Source: Chloroflexota bacterium (GTDB taxonomy: Bacteria > Chloroflexota > Anaerolineae > UBA4142). From it: a stretch of 64,000 nucleotides of DNA. Location of the stretch: assembly GCA_023381515.1 (NCBI GenBank), contig JAMCQI010000004.1, positions 1 through 64,000 on the forward strand, written 5' to 3'. Every line of letters starts with the position of its first letter. Position 1 is the stretch's first letter. Below, piece by piece: positions 26,759 to 35,955 of this stretch. The translations under genes and the position numbers were made by a program. Under the pieces are notes generated by a model. It saw only the letters and a list, made by a program, of their open reading frames with translations, was not told the origin of the DNA and did no database searches.

Positions 26759-26814
26759 CCCGTAATGAAACTGCGCCATCAGCGCCATGTCCATTTTCCG
26801 ACAGGAGGACCAGC

Positions 26815-27039
26815 ATGGCTCCCAAGACAGATCTGGCCATACCCTATCCCGAGGTGATGGCCGCCGTCGGCAGGTTGATTGCCAAGCGCGGTCTGAGGCG
26901 AGTGTGCGTGATGGAATTCGAGGAAGGCGTCATTGTGACCGGGTCCACTCTCTTTGAGACACAAGAGAGCTACAATGAGCGGACAGAGACGCACGTGCTT
27001 TCCACTGGGGACCTTGAACGCTTGACCAAGGAGCATTAA
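26815..27039 (+). CDS. Small protein, paralogue of the next gene
   Basis: A 74-residue soluble protein of no family I recognise. AGGAGG lies upstream of the ATG. It reads PYPEVMAAVGRLIAKRGLRR, then a VCVMEFEEGVIVTG segment and an LSTGDLERL tail. The same layout occurs in the 81-residue product that follows, so the two arose by duplication. The predicted fold is an N-terminal helix, two strands and a C-terminal helix. Placement between rmlA and rmlB suggests a link to polysaccharide synthesis, but no function can be assigned. Confidence 0.7.
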   Translation: MAPKTDLAIPYPEVMAAVGRLIAKRGLRRVCVMEFEEGVIVTGSTLFETQESYNERTETHVLSTGDLERLTKEH

Positions 27040-27040
27040 A

Positions 27041-27286
27041 ATGTATCGTCCACAGCGCGCGGGGAAACCCCTTCCCTATTCCGAAATTCTACGTGTGGTC
27101 GGCGCGTATGCAGACCGGGCCTTTCTGGCCAAGGTGCGCGTTCTCGAAACAGATGAAGGGCTGATCCTACAAGGGGAGTTGACCCGGGGCGACCGGACCG
27201 GGGAATTGGAAACTTACCAGTTGACCACCGAGGATATTGACACCCTGGTGTGGGATGCTTTTGCCCTTCGTGGTACAAAGATATAA
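27041..27286 (+). CDS. Small protein, paralogue of the preceding gene
   Basis: An 81-residue protein starting 1 bp after its paralogue stops. It shares PYSEILRVVGAYADRAFL, VRVLETDEGLILQG and YQLTTEDIDTL with the equivalent positions in the 74-residue neighbour. No signal peptide, membrane helix or catalytic motif is visible. The pair may form a heterodimer. It ends 11 bp before rmlB. Confidence 0.7.
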   Translation: MYRPQRAGKPLPYSEILRVVGAYADRAFLAKVRVLETDEGLILQGELTRGDRTGELETYQLTTEDIDTLVWDAFALRGTKI

Positions 27287-27297
27287 CAAAGGGAGAA

Positions 27298-28302
<1,005 letters not shown>

Positions 28303-28362
28303 GAAGACAGACGACGGACCTCAGACCTCAGACAACAGAATTTAGCAGGTTGAGAAAAAGCG

Positions 28363-28398
28363 GGAGCGCCTTCGGAATCGGGAAGGCGCTCCTTTTCT
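28363..28398 (+). terminator. Terminator of the glycan operon
   Basis: GGAGCGCCTTC and GAAGGCGCTCC form an 11-bp perfect stem with an 8-nt loop, followed by TTTTCTC on the plus strand. Confidence 0.85.
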
Positions 28399-28409
28399 CG
28401 CTTCATATG

Positions 28410-28445
28410 GAGAAAATGAGCAGGCCTTACAAGAATGGCCTGCTC
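28410..28445 (-). terminator. Terminator of the catabolic cluster
   Basis: GAGCAGGCC and GGCCTGCTC form a 9-bp stem with a 10-nt loop. On the minus strand the stem is followed by ATTTTCTCC, fitting the end of the operon that closes with ridA. Confidence 0.65.
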
Positions 28446-28484
28446 TCTGCTCTCTGTGATCTGTTGTCTGTCGTGTGTGGTCTG

Positions 28485-28871
28485 TTATCTGTTTACAATC
28501 GCTATCGCTTCTATTTCAACTGAGGCTCCGGCGGGCAAACGCGATACTTGCACGGTGGACCGGGCCGGGGGCGCGGCAGGAAAGAATTCAGCATAGATAG
28601 CGTTCATCGTCTTGAAATCGTCAAGATTTGTGAGAAAGACCGTGGTCTTGACCACTTGGCTGAGAGAGCTACCAGCCGCTTCCAGCGCGGCGGCGAGATT
28701 CTGCAAAACGCGGCGAGTCTCCGCCTCAATCCCCCCGGCCACCAGTTTCCCGATCGCGGGATCCAGTCCCGCCTGACCTGCGCAGAAAACGAAATCGCCC
28801 ACGCGAATCGCTTGAGAATAGGGACCAATTGCCTTGGGCGCCTTGTCCGTACTTACAACCTGTCTCTCCAT
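28485..28871 (-). CDS. ridA: RidA family enamine/imine deaminase
   Basis: Small trimeric YjgF/RidA protein, 128 residues, that hydrolyses reactive enamines and imines. Signature residues are present: GPYSQAIRVGDFVFCAGQAG at the N-terminus, the VVKTTVFLTNLDDF segment with the usual Arg/Lys region, and ARSTVQVSRLPAGASVEIEAIA at the C-terminus with the arginine that binds the carboxylate. GGGA precedes the ATG. As last gene of the aromatic cluster it might act on an enamine formed when the amino-substituted ring is reduced (inference); a housekeeping role is equally possible. Confidence 0.9.
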   Translation of the reverse strand: MERQVVSTDKAPKAIGPYSQAIRVGDFVFCAGQAGLDPAIGKLVAGGIEAETRRVLQNLAAALEAAGSSLSQVVKTTVFLTNLDDFKTMNAIYAEFFPAAPPARSTVQVSRLPAGASVEIEAIAIVNR

Positions 28872-28910
28872 GTTCCCTCTCCTAAACAGTATCTGGCCGC
28901 GAGGTTGATT

Positions 28911-29432
28911 CTATCTCAAACGAGGGACTTGCGATTGGATGGCCATGCGACAGCGGGAGTGCCCCATGGCGAGACACTCTTCTTCGCGTGCCGCAACCTC
29001 GCGCCCGAAAATCCCCTGCGCGAGACCGGCGAACACACCCCTGATCAAATGGCAGACGCCGCGCTCCGCCGGGCCGTAGGCGGCGGCAAAGGGGGACGCC
29101 TCCACCTCCAACTCGAGCTCTCCCTTCGGAACGTCGAGATGGCAGATCTGAATGCGGCCCCAGCCGATCTCGGTCCCCATATTCGCCATGAACTGGACTG
29201 ACTGCTCATCGCTCAATCCGAACACCTCGCGGTATTTCCTGGCCGAGAGCGTCCCGCCAGTAAATCCTCCGGCATACAAAAGCTCATCCGCTTGCTCACC
29301 CAGCTTTGCTTCGGCGGCCTTTTGGAAAGCGATCAAGGTTTCGGGGCGAATCAGAAGATAGCGGACCTCCTGGTAGAGGAGGGCACCGCGAGCACCATCG
29401 AATTTCAGGTCGGCGAGAATCGAGTTATCCAT
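28911..29432 (-). CDS. V4R (4-vinyl reductase) domain protein
   Basis: Stand-alone V4R domain of 173 residues. This fold binds small hydrophobic or aromatic molecules in regulators such as XylR and PoxR and in chlorophyll-vinyl-reduction accessory proteins. The N-terminal helix-rich part is DGARGALLYQEVRYLLIRPE. The C-terminal half has VCHLIRGVFAGLAQGIFGRE and the cysteine/histidine motif EEECLAMGHSRCRMAI that is conserved in the domain. No DNA-binding or ATPase domain is attached. A ligand-binding or sensor role in the adjoining pathway is inferred from position only. Confidence 0.85.
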   Translation of the reverse strand: MDNSILADLKFDGARGALLYQEVRYLLIRPETLIAFQKAAEAKLGEQADELLYAGGFTGGTLSARKYREVFGLSDEQSVQFMANMGTEIGWGRIQICHLDVPKGELELEVEASPFAAAYGPAERGVCHLIRGVFAGLAQGIFGREVAAREEECLAMGHSRCRMAIQSQVPRLR

Positions 29433-29500
29433 AGCGTTACTCTAGTTTCAGGGTCCAGCCAAGCCCAAAGCTCAATCGGGAACCTTGAGGACTGAGGACT

Positions 29501-29532
29501 AGACTTCCGAAGTTTTTGGAAACTTCGAGTCT
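29501..29532. repeat. Hairpin repeat before the V4R gene
   Basis: AGACTTCCGAAGTTT and AAACTTCGAGTCT fold into a 13-bp stem with a TTGG loop and a two-base bulge. A run of eight G follows. It lies in the 129-bp spacer between the hydantoinase B and V4R genes. Confidence 0.65.
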
Positions 29533-29561
29533 GGGGGGGGAATCATGCAACTCTGAAATTT

Positions 29562-31301
29562 CTATCCCCTCAATTCTCTCGTCCTCGTCTCATCCACCTT
29601 CAAGGTGAGCGGGTCGAGGACCACCCCATACTCCGCCTCCGCTTGGGCGATAGTCACCTTGCCATCCCGGACATCCCGGACGACCGCCTGGGGATCGCGC
29701 CCCTTGGGATTCCCGTACCCTCCAGCGCCTGGCAATCGGAGCGAGACCACATCCCCTTGCTTCAGCTTGTCCACCCCTTTCGACTTGAGTGGCCGCTCTT
29801 CACTCGTCTCCGGGTTCAGGATAAACTTGCCCTTGCTCCCTTCTTTCCCTCCATACAAGCCAAAGGGGGCGAAAACCTGCCGGTCCCCGTAACGAGCGAG
29901 CGTCAAATCGTCAATCAAAGAGCGGGTGTCTCGCCGCATCGCCAGCGCCCCCCGGAATTTGCCCGCGCCCCCGGTATCCGGGATGAACTCATAGCGCTCG
30001 ATCCTCAAGGGGAATTCGAGCTCCACCGCTTCAATCGGCGTATTCATGAACCGGGCGAGATGCGAGTCCTGCCCTTCCCGTCCATCCTTGCACCAGCGGG
30101 CGCCCGCTCCGCCTCCCTCAATGTCGATATAGACAAAGCGCTTGCCCGTCTCCGGGTGGTACCCGCTCATTCCACAGTTCGTGATCTGGCCATGGGAGCC
30201 GGCCATCACCCGGTCGGGCAGTCCTTGCGCGAGGGCGAGGAACATCGCCTCGGCGATCTTTTGCGAGACATTCGTTCTTGCGCCGCACGCTCGCGGTGGG
30301 CGGGGATTGACGACCAATCCTTCCTGGACGTTCACTTGAAACGGACGGTAGCAGCCGGAATTGGCGGGGACGTGCGGGTCGACGACCGCAATCAGGGCAT
30401 AGTAGACAGCGGCATGGACAGTCGCGATCGGGCAGTTGACATTCCCGGGCACCTCGGGGTCGGTCCCGTCGAAATCCACGGTTGCGTGGTCTCGCTCTTT
30501 GTGGATGTTCACCTGGAGCTTGATGGGTTTATCCGTCAGGCCATCGTCGTCCACATAGTCGACTCCCGTGTAGGTCCCATCCGGAATCTTGATGAGTCCT
30601 TCCCGAATCCGCTTTTCGGAATAATCGAGGAGAGCATCCATGTGCCGCTGCACCACCGCCGGCCCGTACTTTTCAAATATCTCTTTCAATCGCCGGGCTC
30701 CCACAAAATCAGCCGAAGCCTGGGCGCGGATATCGCCGAGCGTCTTGTCCGGTACTCGGATGTTGTTGTTCAGGATGCCAAACAGTTCCGGGTCTTCTTT
30801 CCCCTTTTTAAAGAGCTTGACCATCGGAAAGCGGAGGCCTTCCAGATAGATCTCGGTCAGCCCGCCTTGCGTCCCTCCGGCGACGGCCCCGCCCATGTCG
30901 GCATGGTGAGCGATCGAGCCGACAAAGCCCACCAAGTCTCCTTTGAATTTAACCGGGGCGAAGGTGACAAGATCCATGACGTGCTGGCCGCCGATGTAGG
31001 GGTCGTTGAAGATGATCACGTCTCCCTCGTCCAGCTCCTCGTCCTTGAAACGCTTGCGCAGATTGCGCATTCCCAGTTCAAAGCCGGTGAGGAGCATGGG
31101 GGCGTGGTGCGCCTGGGCGACCGTGTTGCCATGGCGATCGAACACGGCGCAGGAGATATCCTTCACTTCCTTGATAATCGTCGAGCGGGAGGTCCGGACC
31201 AACGTATGGCCCATCTCATCCGCGACTTGCTCTGTCGCATACCGCAGCACCTGCATCAGGACTGGATCAGCCTTGACCGATTTTGTCTTCTTCGCGGCCA
31301 T
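29562..31301 (-). CDS. Hydantoinase B/oxoprolinase family subunit
   Basis: Beta subunit of an ATP-dependent lactam/hydantoin hydrolase, 579 residues. It opens RYATEQVADEMGHTLVRTSRS and contains DISCAVFDRHGNTVAQAHHAP, FNDPYIGGQHVMD and NCPIATVHAAVYYAL, all typical of HyuB. The start is ATG 31301 with AAGGAG 6 nt upstream. It pairs with the alpha subunit that ends 10 bp before it. In the indoleacetate pathway the corresponding complex (IaaCE) opens the lactam ring of oxindole-3-acetate; that assignment rests on the whole cluster, since acetone carboxylase and 5-oxoprolinase subunits look similar. Confidence 0.9.
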   Translation of the reverse strand: MAAKKTKSVKADPVLMQVLRYATEQVADEMGHTLVRTSRSTIIKEVKDISCAVFDRHGNTVAQAHHAPMLLTGFELGMRNLRKRFKDEELDEGDVIIFNDPYIGGQHVMDLVTFAPVKFKGDLVGFVGSIAHHADMGGAVAGGTQGGLTEIYLEGLRFPMVKLFKKGKEDPELFGILNNNIRVPDKTLGDIRAQASADFVGARRLKEIFEKYGPAVVQRHMDALLDYSEKRIREGLIKIPDGTYTGVDYVDDDGLTDKPIKLQVNIHKERDHATVDFDGTDPEVPGNVNCPIATVHAAVYYALIAVVDPHVPANSGCYRPFQVNVQEGLVVNPRPPRACGARTNVSQKIAEAMFLALAQGLPDRVMAGSHGQITNCGMSGYHPETGKRFVYIDIEGGGAGARWCKDGREGQDSHLARFMNTPIEAVELEFPLRIERYEFIPDTGGAGKFRGALAMRRDTRSLIDDLTLARYGDRQVFAPFGLYGGKEGSKGKFILNPETSEERPLKSKGVDKLKQGDVVSLRLPGAGGYGNPKGRDPQAVVRDVRDGKVTIAQAEAEYGVVLDPLTLKVDETRTRELRG

Positions 31302-31311
31302 CTTGTTCTCC

Positions 31312-33393
31312 TTAGACACGAATCACCACATTGCCCCACGGGTCCACGCGAGCCGTCGCCCCGGGGGTGACCACGGTGCTCGAGATGATTTCTTCGATCA
31401 GGCACGGCCCTTTGACCACATTCCCCGGTTTCAGGAGGTCTCGCTCGTAGATGGGGGTCGGGACAAATCCCTTGCCGTCGAAATAGACGGGGCGTTTGCC
31501 TTTGAGAGCGGGGCGAGGGGAGGTAGGGCCGCGCTTTTGCCGGGCAAGTTTCACGTCCGGCACCTGGCCGATGCCGATGAGACGGACGTTGATGACATCC
31601 ACCGGTTCGTCAGCCGAGCTGTATGCATAGGTTTTCTGATGCAGGGCATGGAAACGGGTCACGAGCGCGTCGATATCCTTGCGGGTCAAAGCGCCATCGT
31701 GCGGCACGGGCACGTTCAGTTCATACGCCTGCCCCGAATACCGGACGTCGGCTGTCCACTCGATCTCAATATCTTCATCCGCAATCTTTTCCGCTCGCAA
31801 TTGATCCCGGGCTTTCGCTTCCATGGCCGTGTACGCTCGAACCAGTTCCTCAGGCAGGAGCGAGGCGGCCGATTTGGCAATGGTCTGGACATAGTCATGG
31901 CGAATGTCACTCGTGACGAGGCCGAAGGCCGAGAGAGCACCGGGATAGAGCGGGATGACGACCTTCTGCATGCCGATTTCTTTGGCGAGCTCGCAGGCAT
32001 GCAAGGGGCCGGCTCCCCCAAAGGCGATGAGCGTGAACTCGCGTGGGTCAAAGCCTTTCTGGATGGAACTGCCCGCCATCCCTTTTACCATATTCGCATT
32101 CACCACCCGCGCGATGCCGTAGGCCGCCTCCTCGGTAGAGAGACCGAGAGGGCGGGCGATACAAATATCTACTGCCGCCCGCGCTTGCTCAGGGTAGAGC
32201 TTCATCTCCCCGCCGAGGAAATACTCGGGGTTCAAGCGCCCGAGGACGAGATTGGCATCGGTGACGGTCGGCTGATCGCCGCCCAGACCGTAGCAGGCGG
32301 GACCGGGGTCGGCGGCCGCGGACTGAGGGCCGACGTTGAGGGCGCCGCCCCGGTCAATCCAGGCGATGCTGCCCCCGCCCGCTCCGATCGCATGGACATC
32401 CACCGCCGGAATCTTGACCGGATAGCCCTCGAACTGGCCTTCCGACGACACCCGCGGCACTCCCCCGATGATGAGGCCGATGTCGAAGCTCGTCCCCCCC
32501 ATATCGACCGTCATCACGTGGTCGTCCCCCACGAGTTGGCCGATAAAGGCGCCGGCCACCGCTCCGCCGGCCGGCCCGGAGTTGACGATATTCACCGCAT
32601 GGTCGCGGGCCGTCTCGGCGCTCATCGCCCCGCCTGACGCCTGCATGATGCGCACCTCGACCGGCCCATACTTTTCGGTCAGGAGCGCAATGAGGTTGCG
32701 GACGTAGCGCTCGACAATCGGTTGAAGGTAGGCGTTGATGACGGTCGTCGAGGTGCGTTCGAATTCCCGGAACTCGGGACAGATCTCGGAGGAGAGGGAG
32801 ACGAGCGCCTCAGGGTAGACCTGGCGGCAGATCTCTTTCACCCGCGCTTCGTGGCTGGGATTCAGAAAGGCAAAGAGCAGCGAGACGGCAATCGTCTCGA
32901 CCCGTTGGTCCTTCAAATAGCTCACCGCCCGCACGACAGACGCTTCGTCCAGTGGTTTCACTACCTCGCCATGCGCGCCTACCCGTTCCTCGACTTCGGT
33001 TCGCAGATAGCGGGGGATGAGGGGCTCGGGCGTATCCACGAGGATGTCGTACAAGCCTTCGTCGGGGCGTTCCACGCGGGCGATTTCGAGTACGTCGCGA
33101 AAGCCGGCGGTGGTGATGAGACCCGCTCGGGCGCCTTTGCGCTCGATGAGGGCGTTGGTCCCAATCGTGGTCCCGTGACCGTGGACCATGTAATCCAGGT
33201 CGGCCATACTCGCGCCCGTGAGCCGGAGAATCTTGTCGATCCCGTTCAGGACGCCCAGGGCAGGGTTCTGGGGGGTGGTCAGGACTTTGGTATAGTGGAT
33301 CCTGCGACCCTGCCCAGAACGGGTTTTACCCTTGCGATCGTCGATGAGGACGATATCCGTGAACGTTCCCCCTACGTCAATTCCTATCCGCAT
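31312..33393 (-). CDS. Hydantoinase A/oxoprolinase family subunit
   Basis: Alpha (ATPase) subunit, 693 residues. The actin-like nucleotide-binding fold opens with RIGIDVGGTFTDIVLID, and the second phosphate motif is TVDMGGTSFDIGLI near residue 290. GHGTTIGTNALIER and GGAGPLHACELAKEIGM are further HyuA signatures. AGGAGGGAGT precedes ATG 33393. Separate A and B chains, as here, are the arrangement of N-methylhydantoinase and the Aromatoleum ring-opening enzyme. ATP-driven hydrolysis of an oxindole lactam is the predicted reaction. Confidence 0.92.
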   Translation of the reverse strand: MRIGIDVGGTFTDIVLIDDRKGKTRSGQGRRIHYTKVLTTPQNPALGVLNGIDKILRLTGASMADLDYMVHGHGTTIGTNALIERKGARAGLITTAGFRDVLEIARVERPDEGLYDILVDTPEPLIPRYLRTEVEERVGAHGEVVKPLDEASVVRAVSYLKDQRVETIAVSLLFAFLNPSHEARVKEICRQVYPEALVSLSSEICPEFREFERTSTTVINAYLQPIVERYVRNLIALLTEKYGPVEVRIMQASGGAMSAETARDHAVNIVNSGPAGGAVAGAFIGQLVGDDHVMTVDMGGTSFDIGLIIGGVPRVSSEGQFEGYPVKIPAVDVHAIGAGGGSIAWIDRGGALNVGPQSAAADPGPACYGLGGDQPTVTDANLVLGRLNPEYFLGGEMKLYPEQARAAVDICIARPLGLSTEEAAYGIARVVNANMVKGMAGSSIQKGFDPREFTLIAFGGAGPLHACELAKEIGMQKVVIPLYPGALSAFGLVTSDIRHDYVQTIAKSAASLLPEELVRAYTAMEAKARDQLRAEKIADEDIEIEWTADVRYSGQAYELNVPVPHDGALTRKDIDALVTRFHALHQKTYAYSSADEPVDVINVRLIGIGQVPDVKLARQKRGPTSPRPALKGKRPVYFDGKGFVPTPIYERDLLKPGNVVKGPCLIEEIISSTVVTPGATARVDPWGNVVIRV

Positions 33394-33401
33394 ACTCCCT
33401 C

Positions 33402-35372
33402 CTATATTCTCAGCCCGATCAGGTGACCGTCCCGGATGGCGTTGTGGACAGCGCGGGGGCGGACGGCATCCCCCACCACATACTGTTCGTCCGCCGAGAA
33501 TTCGAGCGCACTCACCAGTTCCTGACGCGACTCGCGGGGACCGGCAAGGATCACACTGTCCGCCGGGAGCACACTTTCTTTTCCCTCGGCGTCCGAAACG
33601 ATCACCGCGTCCGCACGAATCTCTTTCACCTTAGCGCTCGTGAACGTCTGAATCCCGTACTCTCTGACCCAGGCCGCGTGCCGCCACTTGAAGGTGGGGA
33701 TGACATCCTCGCCCAGTCTCTTTCCCCGTTCGACAATCGTCACTTGCCTCCCGAGAGAAGCCAGATACTCGCCGCAGACGAGACCCATTCGCTCTCCGCC
33801 CAAGATGACAACCCGTTGGCCCACTGGGGTTTTATCTTCGAGGACGTCATAGGCGTTCAGTATGCGCTTGCCGTCCGCCGAAACGCCGTCCCGGCCGAGG
33901 CTCGCCCCGGTCGCGAGGATCACCACCTCCGGATTAACCCGGGCCGTGAGTTCGGGATTCACCTCTGTCCCCAGTTTCACGTCCACCCCGTAACGCTTGA
34001 GCTGGGTCTCGTAATACCGGATGAGCTTTTGCCACACCCATCCGCCCTCTACCTCTTTGGAGGCGTGGTTCAACTGGCCTCCCAGTTCGTTTCGTTTCTC
34101 AAAGAGGGTAACCTGGTGTCCCCGCTGAGCCGCGATAAAGGCGGCTTCCAGTCCCGCCGGGCCGCCGCCCACCACCATCACCCGCTTGACCTTGGCCGCA
34201 GGGCGGAGCGCGTACTCGGCCTCGTACTCATGCGACAGACGCGGGTTCATGGCGCAGTTGTAGGGGAGATTGCGGAACATGCGGGCCAGACAGAGGAGCC
34301 CGCCCACGCACGGCCGGATCTCTTCGACCCGGTCCTCCTGGACCTTGTGCAGTAGTTCAGGATCGGCGAGGAAGGGACGACACACCTCCCACAAATCGAT
34401 CTTGCCTTCGCCCATCGCGTGGTCCGCCATCACCGGATCCCCAAAGCGGGGACCGAAGGCGATCGGAATTTTCAAGGCAGCTTTGGCCCGCTCGGCGAGA
34501 TACAACCAGCCGTCTGTAGGGACATCCCGACCGAGAGCCCCCGTACGAGACTCGTGCCAGCCGACGACCATGGAAATGAGATTCGCTCCCGCCTGCTCGG
34601 CGAGCTCCATGAACTGGATGCAGTCTTGGGGAGAGGAGCCGCCCCACTCGTCCATCAGCTCTTCGCCGTTCAAGCGGATGATGAGGAGCGCGTCCTGGCC
34701 AATCACTTTACGGGTCTCTTCGAGCAGTTCGAGCATAAAGCGGGCCCGTCCTTCGACCGAGCCGCCGTATTCGTCGGTGCGCTTGTTCGTAAAGGAGGAG
34801 AGAAAGTTGGCGAGAAGATAGCCCATGAAAGCGGTATGCTCCACTCCATCAAAGCCCGCTTCCATCGCCCGCCGGGCGGCGTCGGCATGCTGGCGGATGA
34901 TGCCTCTGATTTCGTCTTTCGTCACTTCGCGGGGAGGTCGAAAGTGGCGCAAGGTCTGGGGGACGTTGGAGGGCTGCATAACATAGTCGAGGTGGATGCC
35001 ACCGTAGCGCCCCCCGTGGAGGATTTGTTGGATGGCGACGGCTCCCGCAGCATGGAGCATGTTCGCGATCTTGCGAAAGCCGGGGATATAGTCGTCGCTG
35101 TAGATGGCGAGTTGGCGAAAGTAGGCTTTGCCTTCGCCTTTAGAGTCCGGATAGGCGCCTTGATTCGTAATGAGGCCGCACCCCGTCTTGGCGATGACCT
35201 CCATGCGGGCGAATTCCCGTTCGGTGATGTTGCCGTCCTCTGCGTTAAAGTTCGATACGGAGCAAGCCGCATATTTCACCCGATTGCGAAGGGTGAATTT
35301 CCCGAGCTGCATCGGCTGGAAGAGATGGTTGTATTTGGCTTCGCCGGGAAGTGGAGTCGTCGGAGTTGCCAT
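33402..35372 (-). CDS. Old-yellow-enzyme/2,4-dienoyl-CoA reductase family flavoprotein
   Basis: Large flavin reductase, 656 residues. Residues 1-345 are an FMN-binding TIM barrel (FQPMQLGKFTLRNRVKYAACSV; DGVEHTAFMGYLL; EYGGSVEGRARFMLELL). Residues 385-656 are an FAD/NAD(P)H module (VMVVGGGPAGLEAAFIAAQRG; VVILGGERMGLVCGEYLA). Between them the usual Fe-S ligands are altered: CVGGLLC then C eleven residues later, where FadH and TMADH carry one more cysteine in place of the second Gly. Relatives reduce unsaturated or aromatic acyl-CoA esters. Acting on anthraniloyl-CoA is a hypothesis drawn from its neighbours. Confidence 0.88.
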   Translation of the reverse strand: MATPTTPLPGEAKYNHLFQPMQLGKFTLRNRVKYAACSVSNFNAEDGNITEREFARMEVIAKTGCGLITNQGAYPDSKGEGKAYFRQLAIYSDDYIPGFRKIANMLHAAGAVAIQQILHGGRYGGIHLDYVMQPSNVPQTLRHFRPPREVTKDEIRGIIRQHADAARRAMEAGFDGVEHTAFMGYLLANFLSSFTNKRTDEYGGSVEGRARFMLELLEETRKVIGQDALLIIRLNGEELMDEWGGSSPQDCIQFMELAEQAGANLISMVVGWHESRTGALGRDVPTDGWLYLAERAKAALKIPIAFGPRFGDPVMADHAMGEGKIDLWEVCRPFLADPELLHKVQEDRVEEIRPCVGGLLCLARMFRNLPYNCAMNPRLSHEYEAEYALRPAAKVKRVMVVGGGPAGLEAAFIAAQRGHQVTLFEKRNELGGQLNHASKEVEGGWVWQKLIRYYETQLKRYGVDVKLGTEVNPELTARVNPEVVILATGASLGRDGVSADGKRILNAYDVLEDKTPVGQRVVILGGERMGLVCGEYLASLGRQVTIVERGKRLGEDVIPTFKWRHAAWVREYGIQTFTSAKVKEIRADAVIVSDAEGKESVLPADSVILAGPRESRQELVSALEFSADEQYVVGDAVRPRAVHNAIRDGHLIGLRI

Positions 35373-35423
35373 TCGTCATCCTTTCTCTCGAACACAATAG
35401 CAATGGCTCGAATTCCTCGTTCG

Positions 35424-35432
35424 TGCTATAAT
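35424..35432 (+). promoter_or_regulatory. Extended -10 promoter of hicBA
   Basis: TGCTATAAT is an extended -10 (TG-N-TATAAT). Its expected start point coincides with the hicB ATG at 35442, so the message may be leaderless. The -35 region is weak. Confidence 0.6.
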
Positions 35433-35441
35433 CGCAACAGT

Positions 35442-35744
35442 ATGTACAAAGAGCAGAAGATGAACAAGCACAATCTCACGTTTACGGGCCTCGTCGTCAA
35501 GGAGGGCAGGAAATATACAGCGCTCTGCCTCGAACTGGACGTTGCCTCTGAGGGAAGTACTATCCGCGAAGCTAAACGCGGACTGACCGAAGCAGCCACA
35601 CTCTACCTGGAGACGGCAATTGAAAGCAACCTTCCCTACATCCGACCCGTGCCAGCCGAAGAGGATCCGCGGAAGACGATGCCTGCCCAAGTGGTAGAGA
35701 CTTTTGCGCTCAAGGTAAACATCACTATACAGGCCTATGCCTGA
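35442..35744 (+). CDS. hicB: HicB-type antitoxin
   Basis: Antitoxin of a type II HicAB system, 100 residues. The partly RNase H-like HicB fold is visible in LTFTGLVVKEGRKYTALCLELDVAS followed by TIREAKRGLTEAATLYLET. A C-terminal strand-helix part follows, with no clear helix-turn-helix. ATG 35442 is used because of the extended -10 element just upstream; ATG 35460 is an alternative. It overlaps hicA by 8 bp, the usual coupling. The order hicB-hicA is the less common one. Confidence 0.85.
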   Translation: MYKEQKMNKHNLTFTGLVVKEGRKYTALCLELDVASEGSTIREAKRGLTEAATLYLETAIESNLPYIRPVPAEEDPRKTMPAQVVETFALKVNITIQAYA

Positions 35745-35955
35745 TCTTCCATCTCTCAAACCAAGGCAAGTTGCGCGGGCACTGGAGCGAGCCGGATTCT
35801 ATCTTGTCCGACAGCGCGGCAGCCATGCCCAGTACAAGAAGGGCAACTTGCTTGTGACCTTACCGATGCACCCTGGCGATCTGAATCCGTCTACATTGCG
35901 CTCGATTCTGCGCCAAGCCCGGATGACACCGAAGGAACTACTCGAGTTGCTCTAG
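35737..35955 (+). CDS. hicA: HicA-type mRNA interferase toxin
   Basis: Small dsRBD-fold ribonuclease of 72 residues that cleaves mRNA when free of HicB. Family features are all present: KPRQVARALERAGFYLVRQRGSH with the catalytic histidine in GSHAQY, then LLVTLPMHPGDLNPSTLRSILRQA. The length is typical. It sits with hicB on the strand opposite the catabolic cluster, between the flavoprotein and mutase genes, as an insert in an otherwise continuous minus-strand run. Confidence 0.9.
   Translation: MPDLPSLKPRQVARALERAGFYLVRQRGSHAQYKKGNLLVTLPMHPGDLNPSTLRSILRQARMTPKELLELL

Larger units (their letters stand above)
28329..28470. repeat. Inverted repeat enclosing both terminators
   Basis: CAGACAACAGA at 28329-28339 is exactly complementary to TCTGTTGTCTG at 28460-28470. 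Further imperfect CAGAC-type motifs extend the similarity outward on both arms. Confidence 0.7.

Noticed and set aside
29643..32637. Very long plus-strand open frames opposite the hydantoinase genes (575 and 543 codons)
   Set aside because: They mirror the codon structure of the genuine minus-strand genes in GC-rich DNA, lack family motifs, and conflict with clear HyuA/HyuB proteins.
34419..35441. Upstream in-frame extension of hicB to 441 codons
   Set aside because: The extra part is antisense to the flavoprotein gene, and an extended -10 promoter sits directly before the short hicB start.
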